From positions 30,790-94,789 of the forward strand of contig JAENRP010000067.1 in NCBI GenBank assembly GCA_024741835.1: 64,000 nucleotides of DNA, given 5' to 3'. This DNA is from Diplocarpon mali. Lineage: Eukaryota; Ascomycota; Leotiomycetes; Helotiales; Drepanopezizaceae. Numbering within the stretch: position 1 is the first letter of the stretch; every line of letters begins with the position of its first letter. A program made the translations under genes and the position numbers. The notes beneath the pieces are model-generated. The model was not told the origin of the DNA. It worked only from the letters and a program-made list of their open reading frames with translations, and searched no databases. Positions 11,563 to 22,497 of the stretch are shown here, one piece after another.

Positions 11563-11974
11563 TTGGGGCAAGCTCTCGGGCGAAACCAATTCAACACCGT
11601 GATGAACACAAAGCAACACTGTCCATGGCTGCTGAGATGTGGATGAGAAGGTCACGTGATGTACGATACTTACGGTTAGCCGGGAGTGCTTCTGAGGCCG
11701 ACAGTGTACTCAGGAGTTTTTGAGATTGGTGAAATAAAAGTATTGCTTGCGAGAAGCATGGGTAATCGTATATCCTGTTGCGTACATGAAGTTGCTGAAA
11801 GTGAATATGGCTATGCGGCTCAAATTCGAACACACGCTAAGAGTCGGTAAAGTTATCCGCTAGCGCCCACCACGAATATTGCCAAAAGATCTAATCATCA
11901 AGAACGTCAGTCCATTCCCATCTACGACTTGGGATTATCGACAACTAACAAAACAGTCGGCGTACTCAGTCAAA
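11563..11974. promoter_or_regulatory. Shared divergent promoter region, TRM44 / eL24
   Basis: The 412 bp between the two ATGs must hold both promoters and 5' leaders. A CACGTG hexamer lies near 11654. I saw no clear TATA box. Confidence 0.5.
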
Positions 11975-12675
11975 ATGCGTACCTACGACGATACCTTCTC
12001 CGGCGAGAAGATCTACCCTGGAAAGGTACAAACACCCGACTCAGCGCAACGACGTGGCAAACGAGCTTGGAGGAGGGCACGCTGGAACTTGGGGACACAG
12101 AGGTTATACGGAATGGAACGCTGACGGAGAAATTTTCAGGGCAAGCTCTACGTCCGCGGTGACTCGAAGATCTTCCGCTTCCAGAACGGAAAGACTGAAT
12201 CCCTCTTTCTCCAGCGCAAGAACCCCCGTCGCATCGCCTGGACTGTTCTTTTCCGTAGACAACACAAAAAGGGCATCTCCGAGGTACGGCACTTTTCACA
12301 ACTCCATATCGCCTTTGATAGAGTAGTTTTGGGATAGAGATCTGAGATACAAGGGACAAAGGCTAATAATACTCTGAACTATAGGAAGTTGCCAAGAAGC
12401 GATCTCGTCGTACCGTCAAGGCTCAACGTGCCATTGTTGGTGCTTCTCTCGATGTGATCAAGGAGCGCCGCAGTCAAAGACCGGAGGCTCGAAGTGCTGC
12501 CCGCGCAGCTGCTATCAAGGAGGGCAAGGAGAAGCGAGCCGCTGCCCAGAGCGCGAAGAAGGCTGAGAAGGCGAAGACTGCTGCCAGTGCTGCCAAGGGA
12601 GGACAAAACTCGAGAATCACAAGCAAGGCCGGTGCCAAGGGTGCGCCAAAGAAAGTCCAGGCCACCAGCCGTTAA
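11975..12675 (+). CDS. RPL24: 60S ribosomal protein L24 (eL24)
   Basis: Three exons (11975-12025, 12140-12283, 12385-12675) give 161 residues. The eL24 zinc-ribbon-like N-terminal domain is read as MRTYDDTFSGEKIYPGK followed by GKLYVRGDSKIFRF and NPRRIAWTVLFRRQHKKG. The C-terminal extension is rich in Lys, Ala and Arg, as expected for a fungal eL24 that contacts the small subunit. Introns sit after codon 17 and after residue 65, with GTACAA/CAG and GTACGG/TAG ends. A zinc-binding Cys set is absent, which is common in fungal and animal eL24. Length is close to the usual 155-160. Confidence 0.95.
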
Positions 12676-14124
12676 GGGATATGGGTACGGGTTTTTCTTG
12701 CTCCGTGTGTGATTTGATTTGAGGCCAGAACTGCGCATGGATGGCATATGGGCTTTGCGGGGTCTTGAGCGATAGTCTATCAATGAAACAGCGGTTCGTT
12801 AAGACACCGGACTGGAAATCATCTCCCCTGGAACCGAAAGCTGAGGTCGATGGGTTCATTGCACCTGGGAACTTCACCCTTCAATACATGTCGGACAGCA
12901 GCGGCTTCGATATATTCGAGGTCAAGTTAACATGTACAGACTATCCCTTGAGCTGTACAAGTGGGAACTGGAGGCTGTGAACCCCTTACTTCAGGAGACT
13001 TCTTCCTGGTCATGTCGTTGAACTCAGTTTATCTTTATTTGTGCATCGTTCAGAAAGGAGCCACTTGCTCACCGGCTCGCAGCTTGCAAATCCAGAAAAC
13101 GTTTATCCCTGGAGAGGCTTAACTCGGCTCAAGTTTTCACCATGGATTATCACAAGGTTCCTGGGCTGCTCAAATTCGCCCCTCTTTGCAGCAAAGAGAA
13201 TCCATTTTGACTTCACGATGAGCTCTGCGAAGGTTTCTCTCTCAATCTGCGTCACTGCCAGACTCGTCAAAACTTGCATATTCACAGAAAAATTCCAAGT
13301 CAATTGAGGCATTCAGTATACCGGGAAAGCATTGTCCTCAATATTTTTTGCCATATCAGAGCAAAAATGCGATGAAAAGCTTATCGTATCTTGATGCTGG
13401 AGTTAATCAAATGTGCTTCTTCATAAATGCATCTAGTGCTGGCTCAACACCCTCATGCCTGAGTATCGGATTGTTGTTCTGCGCTCGCTTATTTGAACCC
13501 TGAAAATGATCTTGACATTCTCACCTGCATGTTGGAGCCGGCAGGAATTGCACTAAACTACACCAACTGGGTAGATCGCAGCAGAACATCAGTAAACCCC
13601 AGAGAAGAGCCTACATCTCCCTCTTAGAAATTCTCGTCCGGGCAATCCAGGACTTTGATCTGAGCAGGACAGTTTGTGACTTGTGAGATGCAAAGAATAC
13701 AATTCATTGATTGGCCGTCTCACATATCCTGGAGAGACACAGCCCCCTGTTCGGGGTTCCATTGCATACCCTCCATGTTCATGATCGCTACGGCTACTTC
13801 TATCGTTGTACAATCATATACTAATTATCAGAGCCTGAACATGCGCGGACTTGACAGGATGAGGGTTTAGATCGATTGGTTTCAATGGGCTTCGAAGATT
13901 GGTCGACTTGATAGGCGACGAGCAGCTGGTTATGAATGTGGTGACTCGAAGGCGAGAAAGAATAATGAAGGAACGATTCTTTCAATCTGAACAGGGCTTT
14001 TTTCTTTTTTTCTCTTTTTTTTTTTTTCAAAAATACCCTTTCTTTCCACGAGTCAGGTGCGTCTTCTACAGCGAACATCATCGCGTGATATCAAATTTCA
14101 CAGCTTCGCCACTCTTGTGAAACT
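12676..14124. other. Intergenic, no gene seen
   Basis: This is the convergent spacer between eL24 and the dioxygenase gene. A T-rich tract lies at 13997-14030. Small open frames lack domain signals. Confidence 0.6.
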
Positions 14125-15412
14125 TTACGGCTCACCCCATCGGAACTGTGCCCAGCTAAAGCACCCCTCAACCAGCGAAAACAACCTCTTCCCCTGATCC
14201 CCGCCTGCCGCACCGACGCCAATATGCACCGGCAACAGATGCTCAAACGTCGGATGCGCACTCCTCGCATCCCCCCTCTCGAGCAGCGCCACCATCTTCC
14301 TCTCTCTCTCCTGGACGCCGCCCTCATGCGAAACATCAGTCTCAACGGCCTCTCTCAACGCTTCGTCGAAACTCTCCGCGTACGGTCGCGGCTGGCCGGC
14401 AAAGCCGTACCGCACATCGTGCAGGTTGTGCACCGCCATACCGCTGACGACAATACAGATACCCTCCGCCCGGAGCGAGGTGACGGCGCGTCCGAGCGCG
14501 AGGTGCTGGGTCGGGGACTCGGAGGCGACGAGGGAGACTTGGATGATGGGGATCAGGAGGGGGTTGCTGGTGGGGGAGAAGGCGACTTTGAAGGAGGCCC
14601 AGACGCCGTGGTCGAGGCCACGGCGGAGGCTGGTGGCGGGGATGTTGTGCGCTGTGAGGAGTTCTATAATGTGTTCGGCAATTGAAGGGGAGCCTTTATT
14701 CTGGAAACGATTAGCAGACTCTGTATAGAGAGATGGGAATTTGGAAGAGGAGAGAATGTGATATGTCCGTGATAGAGTGAGATATATTAGACTAGAATTG
14801 AGATGGGGCACTGCTAGTACTTACTGGAAATGTCTCTTTGTAGTAGTGTGAAGGGAAGCCGTAGAAACTAGGTGCGAGTTAGTCCTCGATTTTTGACAAG
14901 TACCTGAGACCTCCCAACTGCCAGTAGCGCACGATTGTTGTGATAAATCTTCTGCCCTCCATTGACATTTGCAGAGAACTGACAGGAACGTACGAACACT
15001 TTCATCAGCATACATGGAAAGGCACGTACTCATAAATTAGTTCTGTATTCTCAAAACCGTTGACCTCAACAGCACTTCTTTCCCCCTGCCAATGTGCTGA
15101 GAACACTACGATAGCTTTCGGCTTGACCTGCTGCGTAATCTCCCGGCCGATTTTCTGCAGCTCGGGGTAGACGGGATGGTCTTTCTCGTACATAATGTTT
15201 GGCTATTGCTGGTCAGCAAGGGTCTGATGGAATGATTGGTGAAAAGTGCAGGGCTGAAGTTTTGAATGAAGAAACTCGTCTGTCGGTGCTAGAGACATTG
15301 ATAATAGCCATGCATCATCGCGTTATGCTGAGGATCGAAGAAGAAAGGGGGAATAAAAACTCACCCCTCCATGACTAAGAAAGTAAACCGGCGTCTTCCG
15401 AGTCGCTGGCAT
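14125..15412 (-). CDS. Class III extradiol ring-cleavage dioxygenase (LigB / DODA-like)
   Basis: Four exons on the minus strand (15412-15365, 15202-15030, 14867-14825, 14700-14125) total 840 nt and encode 279 residues. The family uses a non-haem metal to open catechol-type rings. The closest characterised group is 4,5-DOPA extradiol dioxygenase. Likely metal-ligand and active-site histidines are in YFLSHGGP near the N-terminus, VFSAHWQGE, and LDHGVWASF. FYGFPSHYYKETFP spans exons 2-4, and GMAVHNLHD follows. All junction phases close and all introns are GT-AG (162, 162 and 124 nt). The physiological substrate cannot be read from sequence. The gene is in tandem with APT1 downstream of it on the map. 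Confidence 0.88.
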
Positions 15413-15990
15413 ATCGCCTTTGGAAGGCTGCTCTTGTTGAGAACCGCTTTTGCTTTCTGGCACTCTCTATTGCGCTGATGTGGGAGCTGAGCGAGATACG
15501 AAGCCGGAAAGAAATCCTCAAGGCGATAAGAGCATAATGGTGTTCGGGAATAAGAGTGCGGCAGCTTTCAAGATTACAGTCGTCGCGAGGAAGGTAGATA
15601 GGTAGAGTGGTGAGAGATTTATAGAGATTTGTAGGATAGGAAGGATGTGGATGGACGTTGTTGACAATTGTAAGCGAGGCTGAAGTACTCCGTCCTATGT
15701 GGGTCACCGAGCGATTGGTAAGAATCGTCAGCAAATGAGCTAGAGAAATTAGTTCAGCCCTGTGAAAAGGAACCTTCAATCTATCTTGACATAGGCATGA
15801 TATTTATCTGCTTTGTTTAGCCTTTAAGAAACTATGAATTCTAGGATCTGTATTCCTTTATTTCTTGTCGCAGAACGCCATTTTGCCGGTTATTTCTCAC
15901 CATGTACCATCCTGCCACAACCGTGACGACTACCAGTAGAAATGATAACAAACCAGTGTAGTCCCCCATAACATTTTCCTGACCATCTGG
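15413..15990. other. Intergenic between dioxygenase start and APT1 stop
   Basis: The 578 bp holds the dioxygenase promoter and the APT1 3' end. A minus-strand open frame overlapping exon 1 and extending to 15779 has no supported start and is not counted. Confidence 0.5.
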
Positions 15991-16885
15991 TCAGAGACCG
16001 GGCTTGTCTCCCACTGCTGGTATTCTCGCATTCAAGAATCTCTCCACGTCGTCGATCTCCTCGGGATCAGCCGAATGCTCCAACCCCCTATTCGGACCAT
16101 TAGCAACCTTCCGACTCAGTTCCAGCGGTATTGTACTGACCTGTACATCTTCAATTCAACATTCCATCCCCACTCCCCTAATATCTTTGCAGTCATCTGT
16201 CCCCATTCAGGCTTTACCAACGGATCACTATCACCATGCCCCATAAGTATTGGCGTCTCTTTGTTTGGGTTCTCAACCGGCACGAAGCCCTTGATCTTGT
16301 TGTGCAGCAGTAGATAACAGGATAGGCCAAATATGCCACCAAGCTTTGTCGGGGCTGTGATGCCGGAGAATATGGACATGGCGCCGCCTTGAGAGAAGCC
16401 GCCGATTACGATCCGTTCGGAGGGAATGCCGGCCTGGACTTCGGAGGCGATGAGACTGTGGAAGTAGTCGCGGGAGCGCAAGATGCCCCTCTCGTCTTGG
16501 CTGGCTTGGAGGTCACCGAATTGGGTCTGTAGAGATGCTTCGTCAGCTTGTAGCTCTCGGGCAAGTGTTTCTCCAGCGCTGTCGTTGATGGACGGACTAC
16601 TTCGCGAGGCCTTACAATGTCGTACCATCCGGGCATAGTCATACCCATGTTCTACGTGCAATTAGCTCCTGTGCTGGAGGCTGTGGGCATAGGGCGTACC
16701 ACGGTGATGGGGATTGCAGGGGCGTTGGGGAAGATGAACTTGACCTCCTCGAACTTTTGTCTGCGGCGCCAGTTCTCTGCTAATGATACCCAGCCAGCTC
16801 CGCTATCACCCAGACCATGAGCCATGATGACCGTAGCTGTGTGCTTCGTGACAGCGGGGATTATGAGTGAGGTTGGTTTCGACAT
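15991..16885 (-). CDS. Acyl-protein thioesterase 1 (phospholipase/carboxylesterase family)
   Basis: Four exons (16885-16700, 16651-16616, 16526-16141, 16087-15991) give 234 residues. The alpha/beta-hydrolase removes palmitate from cysteines of proteins such as Ras and G-alpha. The oxyanion region HGLGDSGAGW is near residue 25. NMGMTMPGWYDI spans the tiny 36-nt exon 2. The nucleophile Ser lies in IGGFSQGGAMS, the acid Asp in GHGDSDPLV, and the catalytic His in LEHSADPEEIDD in the last exon. All three triad residues are present. Length matches yeast and fungal APT1 (about 230-245). It is head-to-head with the IVY1-like gene, 448 bp apart. Confidence 0.93.
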
Positions 16886-17333
16886 GCTGGTTGTGGTTTA
16901 TATCGAACTCTCTTGGGTAGGTTTGAAGAGACCTTGGTTCTTGATATACATAAAAGAGGGAGTAATCTGCAAACCCGGAAACAAGTTACTATTCTGGTTG
17001 AAGGTTGAATGCAATGACGAGGGGTAGATGTGGTTGAGGTTGAAAGTTGCATGGGCGAAGCTTATCGGGGGCTTGTGTATTGAGATAAGCAGTCAGGGTG
17101 TCAATCTCGACGTCCCAGTTTCATCCCATCCTCTCGACTATCACGAGTCAAGTCCATTTCCATCTCTACCTATAATCCCAAACCCTACCTGATTTCCCCT
17201 CATGACCCCGTTACCTCTCTACGCCAGCCTTCCTGTCATCTACGCAGACAGGTACAAGTAAGGGGACCCCAGGGCGGCCCACCAAATCAACAAAACAAGG
17301 CGTTTCCGACATCCCCACGAGAGCATTCGCAAG
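16886..17333. promoter_or_regulatory. Shared divergent promoter region, APT1 / IVY1-like
   Basis: The 448 bp between the two ATGs is pyrimidine-rich toward the plus-strand gene. No specific site is recognised. Confidence 0.45.
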
Positions 17334-18785
17334 ATGCCTCCCGAAAGCCAGCCTCCTAGCCCATCGGCCCTCCCCCCGATTCCAGCCTCCCCCACCTACT
17401 CGTACGCCAGCACTGCGAACCCCATACCCAGCACCTACAACCTGCCTTTGCCCCCGCCGCCACGCTCACCTCATGCAGTCCTCAACAAGTCCGATATCGA
17501 AGCTTCCCAGACGGCCTACACCGACCTCCTCTCCTCCGCGAAAGCATACAGGCTCGCACTCGCGGCGCTGTCGGTGTCAGCTTCGACCTTTGGGTCCGCG
17601 TTGGAAGCATGCGCGAGGCTTAAGGAGGCCCGCAGCGACGCGATGCCGTCGTCGGCGCCGGGCTCGATGTCGAACAGCTTCTCAGCAAAGGGGAGCTGTA
17701 CTGCAGACAGCCTGCTGGCGGCTAGCGGTGTACACCAGCTCGTGGCGAACCATCAGCAGATCCTCAGCGAGACAGTGTACCGGAGCTTCGAAGTGCCGCT
17801 GCTGCACGAGCTCGACCAGTGGCGGCGGCGCATGGAAGAGGAGGAGCTGGGGTACCAGCGGGAGGCGAAGAGCATGAGCAGGGAGATCCGGAGGATGGAG
17901 AAGGAGGGCCTGAGGCTGCACAAGCAGCGCAAGAGGGACGTGGGGAAGTTCCGCGAGCATCTGGTGCGGCTGACGGGCCAGCTGGATGCGCTGACGGGCC
18001 TTAGTGGAGGGCATAGTCGGGGCTTGCTGCGGGACTGCCAGGAGATGAGCAAGGGGATTGTGGAGTGTAGTGCTGGGCTTGTCCGAGCGGAAGTCGACAT
18101 CTTTGAGTCTCTGGCGAGGAAAGGCTGGAATGGAGGCGGTCTGGACGAGCTGCTGGAGAAGGGGAGGGATCTCTTTGCAAACGAGGAGCATGGAGGTGCA
18201 GACGCACATCCAAACCACGCGGCGAAAATCTTCAGTATCCTGCCCCAGAACAGAAGTATCCTGGCGAGCGAGGACAACGTTGCACAGACCAGCATGCATT
18301 CGCGGAACGACAGCCTTCTGGTCGATGGAATGTCCTATCAGAGTCTCGCCGGAGCTGTGTCAGGCAGGGATGCGGATGTGACAAGTATCTTCTCTGATCG
18401 GGACATGCCCAGTTCTGGACTGCTAAACCGGCCAAGAGGTGTGCGGGCGTTTTCTCCTACGCCTGGAGAGGGGGTTCGGGATCCGCTGGAAGATTACGGG
18501 AAGCCCATTCTGGAGAGTCCTAAAAAGCGGCTTGATGGTGATATCGATGTCGATGTCGAAGGCGGAGACGAGGATGCAAGGCAGGCAGAGGAATCGGTAG
18601 AGTCCGCTTCTGCGAAGACAGCTATGCAAGTCACCGGACCAGAGGAAGAGTCGGCAGTAGAAATGGATCCGGAGACGGTAAAGTCTGAGGAGGCAGAGAG
18701 GGACAGGCAGAGTGATGGTGGAGGGAGTGGGAGGGAGAGAGACCGTAGCTGGAGCGTCAGCAACGAGAGTGTTGTGTCTGATTAA
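17334..18785 (+). CDS. IVY1-like phospholipid-binding I-BAR protein
   Basis: A single exon encodes 483 residues. After a Pro/Ser-rich N-terminus (about 1-55), residues 60-290 are helical: an alanine-rich helix (LLSSAKAYRLALAALSVSAS), then a long charged coiled coil (EEEELGYQREAKSMSREIRR) and LFANEEHG. This arrangement matches fungal Ivy1 proteins, which bind Ypt7 and Vps33 and bend vacuolar or endosomal membranes in yeast. The C-terminal 180 residues are Ser/acidic-rich and probably disordered. I name it from overall pattern rather than a catalytic motif, so another BAR-type protein is possible. The start is the first ATG after a stop, with a good Kozak context. Confidence 0.6.
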   Translation: MPPESQPPSPSALPPIPASPTYSYASTANPIPSTYNLPLPPPPRSPHAVLNKSDIEASQTAYTDLLSSAKAYRLALAALSVSASTFGSALEACARLKEARSDAMPSSAPGSMSNSFSAKGSCTADSLLAASGVHQLVANHQQILSETVYRSFEVPLLHELDQWRRRMEEEELGYQREAKSMSREIRRMEKEGLRLHKQRKRDVGKFREHLVRLTGQLDALTGLSGGHSRGLLRDCQEMSKGIVECSAGLVRAEVDIFESLARKGWNGGGLDELLEKGRDLFANEEHGGADAHPNHAAKIFSILPQNRSILASEDNVAQTSMHSRNDSLLVDGMSYQSLAGAVSGRDADVTSIFSDRDMPSSGLLNRPRGVRAFSPTPGEGVRDPLEDYGKPILESPKKRLDGDIDVDVEGGDEDARQAEESVESASAKTAMQVTGPEEESAVEMDPETVKSEEAERDRQSDGGGSGRERDRSWSVSNESVVSD

Positions 18786-19074
18786 TTTGCTGAGCGTGCT
18801 TTTGTGTGGAATACCCCTAGCACTGATGGTGTCTATCATGAGACCTCTTTTAGTCTGGATGCTGAAGACCGGACAGGCATGCTGTTTGTCCCGCCAATGA
18901 ACAAACTTGATTCTCATTTGGATCACAGAACCCATCGCCACATCGTTCTTCGAGAGTCAAGTGGTGTCAGTACTCATTGCTTTTCCGATATAATTACCCA
19001 CAATGACGCCACGCTCCCCAAAATCCAAAGGGTGTACACCATCTTCGCCTCCTTTCTGTCCCAGCGCCTCAGAA

Positions 19075-20490
19075 TCACTCCTCTTTCTCCTTATTGATAC
19101 CGGCCCAATCCCAAAAGTTGATCATGTAAACGAATCTCCAATACAGATTCGCATTCTCCCAATCAAACTCTCCCTGGTCCGTTCTCGGGATCACACTTCC
19201 GAAGATATCAGCCGTGAGCCACCCGATGATCGGTATCCTACTCATGAATTTCTTCATCGTGGATTGTTGCGGTAAGAGCGCTTCTTCAGCGGGGAGCAGC
19301 TTCATGCGTTTCGCGGTGGGGATCTTGTGGCAGTAGAGGAGGCTGTCGGTTTCCTGGTCGCTGGGGCGGTGCCCGGTTAGTGTTGCGGAGGAGAAGGAGG
19401 AGGCGATCGTGCCGGTCTCCATGGTGTGTGAAGAGGCCTGGGATCCAGCTGGGGAGAGGGAGATTCCGCCCCGTACGATCTCATGCATTTCTGGCGTGGT
19501 ATGCGATCGAGAGAGGGTGGAAAATGGGCGTCTGGAGGAGCTGGCGTTGAAGCCCGATGTAGACGCTAGGCTTTCGGCTTGGTATCTGCTTCCTCCAGGT
19601 GTTCGGGTACTTGAGCCCGAGATGGGTACAGGTTCATCTACTGTCGGTGGCACTCCTCGGTATAGCTCGGCGTAGACTAGATGGCTCATGATATTCTGTG
19701 GTGATGACTCAACGGCAATGTCTGCTGCTTCGGCGGACTCGAATGTGACCTTGATCCAGTGCTCGCCTCCTGCAAATTTCAAGGCCTTGGCCTTCTCTTC
19801 AGCTGTCATGGGTTTCCGTCGCAGCGAAGCTTGGTCCCGCAGATCCGTCTTGTAACGTCGCTGCTCGACGGGTGCGTCCCGTGGGTAGTCTTCGCAAATC
19901 CGTCCAGCCAGCCGCTCGTACTCTCTGATGACTGCGTATTGCTGAGTAGATTCAAAACCCCGCAATATGACCTCCGTGGGCTCCTTGTGCATCTCCTTCG
20001 TAGAGAAGCGCGAAGATTTCCCAGAATTCCCGTCAATTTGTGCTAGAGGTCCGGCTGAGTTGAGGTTGGGTTGAGAGATCGAGGCTGAGAGCGAGGTTTT
20101 GCGCTGAGGAGCTTCGGGCTGTTCGGATGCTCTCTGTGCCATAAACTGGGAGAATATCGCATCGCCGGCTGCTAAGGTCGGGTCTTCACGTTTGACTGCA
20201 GGAGTGCCTGTCCTCGATCTCGAGCGCCTTGTTGACTTGCCAAAAGAGCCTGTTTCGGGGACCACTTTGCGTATGCTGCGCGATACTGGGCCGTCGGCGC
20301 TAAAGAACTCATCGTTAGAACTCAAAAAGTCTGGAGATATTGCATTCGAAAGGCCATTACGGCAAGTGAATAGTAGACATATGTATTGATGTGCTTACTT
20401 GGGGAACAGCATGGCATATGGTCTTGTAATTCCGTCCTCGCCAGTGTACAGCTCCTCGTCCGGAACGTTGTGCAAGATTAAGGGAGCCAT
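19075..20490 (-). CDS. NUP53: Nucleoporin Nup53/Nup35 family (MPPN RRM domain)
   Basis: Two exons (20490-20399, 20299-19075) give 438 residues. The 99-nt intron has GTAAGC, a TTCTAAC branch site and TTTAG, which rejects the nearer ATG at about 20325. The protein anchors the inner-ring part of the nuclear pore. The atypical RRM of the family spans [20 protein letters not shown] to [19 protein letters not shown] and [15 protein letters not shown] Ser/Thr-rich linker follows. The C-terminus has an aromatic amphipathic stretch, [16 protein letters not shown], the expected membrane-binding helix of Nup53. The N-terminal exon reads [20 protein letters not shown], with the PYAMLFP element typical of ascomycete homologues. 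It is convergent with the IVY1-like gene. Confidence 0.9.
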
Positions 20491-20794
20491 CACAGCGGAT
20501 GCCAGCAGGATTCGAGAATGTGGCCGAAAATTAAACAGGAGTGAGATGGGATGGAATGCGAAAGTAGGATGAGGCCGTGGTGGTTCAAAAACTTCAACAC
20601 ATCAAGTTTGACGCGGCAACGAAAGCTTGGCATAAGTAGATACTGGACAGGGGCCGTTACTGCATCTGTTGACAGGGGGAGGCTTGGCTTCAGTTACCCG
20701 AGCATCTGCCAACGTCATAGCTACTTTTTAAGCTCTTCGATGGTCAACGACATTCCGTTAACCCCCTTCGCAATCTGATATCGCTGTCACCAAT
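20491..20794. promoter_or_regulatory. Divergent promoter region, NUP53 / FMP46-like
   Basis: The 304 bp separates two head-to-head ATGs. No specific factor site is recognised. Confidence 0.45.
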
Positions 20795-21351
20795 ATGTTC
20801 CGATTCGTAAGTGAATCCTTCCAGTACCCAATCCAGCGACCATGAGATAATATTGATCAAGATTCTAACACCGAAGTCATGTTAGCACAAAACCAAGGAT
20901 GTGATTACCTTATTTCACAAGGCCAGCTCGCCCGCTTCAATAAAGGTTCACTCGTTCCTCAAGCAAGTCTCTGCCAACGCCAGCGAGACTGCCACTCAAG
21001 ACCAAGCCAGCGACCACTCTGTTCAGAGCAAGCCTCGACGCGCCGAGTTCGAACTCGAGGTCACTGAAGAGCCACCTACTCAAGATCAACTGAAGAGCAT
21101 ACTGGAGTACGTCGGAACCCAGAAGGCGGGCACAATCATCAGTGGGGCGATAGACGAGGCAGACGCGTTGAAGAAGCTCAAGGAAAGCTCAGAGAACTTC
21201 CAGAGACCAGTCGTGTGTCCCCGCCGATACAGCTCGGACTTGAAAGGATCTTGCTAATAGGACCTAGACTGTGGACTGGGCTCATGGGAAAGCGGTTCCC
21301 GGGGCCAACGAGTCGGAGATATTGAGGATGATTGAGAGTCTGCCGAAATAG
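20795..21351 (+). CDS. Fmp46-like mitochondrial thioredoxin-fold protein (DUF1687)
   Basis: Three exons (20795-20806, 20886-21212, 21268-21351) encode 140 residues. Exon 1 is only 12 nt (MFRF), splicing by GTAAGT/TTAG to HKTKDVITLFHKASSPAS, the conserved start of the DUF1687 family. The family signature continues with ASDHS, AEFELEVTEEPPTQDQL, and RPVTVDWAHGKAVPGANES. Yeast Fmp46 is a putative mitochondrial redox protein. The predicted product here contains no cysteine at all, so a thiol redox role is unlikely as read. The downstream intron uses GTGTGT/TAG and branch TGCTAAT. Length is at the short end for the family. Confidence 0.85.
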
Positions 21352-22497
21352 TGGATGGTAATGCTGCCACGTTGTATTTGTTCTATCGATGCGTCAAGCG
21401 ATTGCCACGAGTGACAGGCTGTGGTGCAAATGAAAATCCCCTCTGAGCCTTCAGACAGCAATAAATTAAACATTGACCAAGGGGGTACTCTAGTTTTCGT
21501 TGCGTGTTGTGATATGCCGTAAACACCGTTGTGGCTGAAGAGCGATCAAGGGCCGATTCTATCTTTGCTTTCAATTGGTGTAGGCAGGCAGAACCAACCT
21601 CCACTTTTTTTTTGCCTTCATGCAAGTGTTTCAATGGTTGCTCGGAATTCGCGTACTTCAATCAATAGTCATGTTGTGTGTTGTGCTTTCGGGGCTCTGA
21701 ATCCCATGCTTTCACGCAGTCCGTTCCCGTACTATTGAACGACCCCGATATCCTCAAGGCAAACACGGCTCATGCTGCTGTCTAGTGCCGAGGGAAAACC
21801 TGCCCTCAACTGGTCGGTCGATAGGACTACCTGTGAAGGTGCTGGTCAAGATTTGCTAGTATTTTCCTCGAGCGCTAGTCCGTCAAGAATTCCGTCATGG
21901 CAAAGTCCCTCGGGGATAGTTACTCAGTCGTTGGTACTGAGGCAAATCACTGATGGAGTAGTCCGGTACCTGCCTACCAATCAGTGAAAGGCAAGACTTG
22001 CGCGGAAATCAAATCGACTCTCTGTATTTAGATTCTTTCGGCTCTAGACGCCCGTAGATGTTTATATATTATAAATTTGACTTTCCTTTGATACTTCTCC
22101 ACTCGAGTCTGAAAACGGAGGCTTTCCAGAAGAGTCTCTGTGATTGGGGTCATTCGGTCATAGCCCTTACTAGATGATCGTGTTCCAGTTCCTCACTCAC
22201 TCCCGTCTCAATTCACGATTCGCGATTCACGCTCACCTTGATCTGGAGGTGCTGGCTCTTGTTCACCTCAAGAACGAGCCTAATACTAGCGTAAATCTGA
22301 CGAGTATTTTGTGCCCCACTCTCCTCTTTCTCGCACCCGCCCTCTCTCCGTTTCTTATATACTCCCCCTTCGTTTCCCCAGCTCCCACCAACCTTCTCTT
22401 TCCTCACATAAGCAACCAAGACGCACTCTTTTGCTCTTGCCCTCTTGATCATCGTCTTCGCTGCTCTGATTACCTAATTCCCATTCCCATTCTCGCA
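21352..22497. other. Intergenic and long 5' leader of the RRM gene
   Basis: No gene is seen. The last 300 bp before 22498 are strongly pyrimidine-rich (CT-tracts), typical of an ascomycete promoter or leader. Confidence 0.55.

Noticed and set aside
13997..14030. T-rich tract considered as a terminator or pol III stop
   Set aside because: No tRNA or 5S-like sequence precedes it, so it is treated as simple sequence.
15375..15779. 134-residue minus-strand frame as an N-terminal extension of the dioxygenase
   Set aside because: It is in a different frame from exon 1 of the dioxygenase. The ATG at 15412 gives the conserved family N-terminus.
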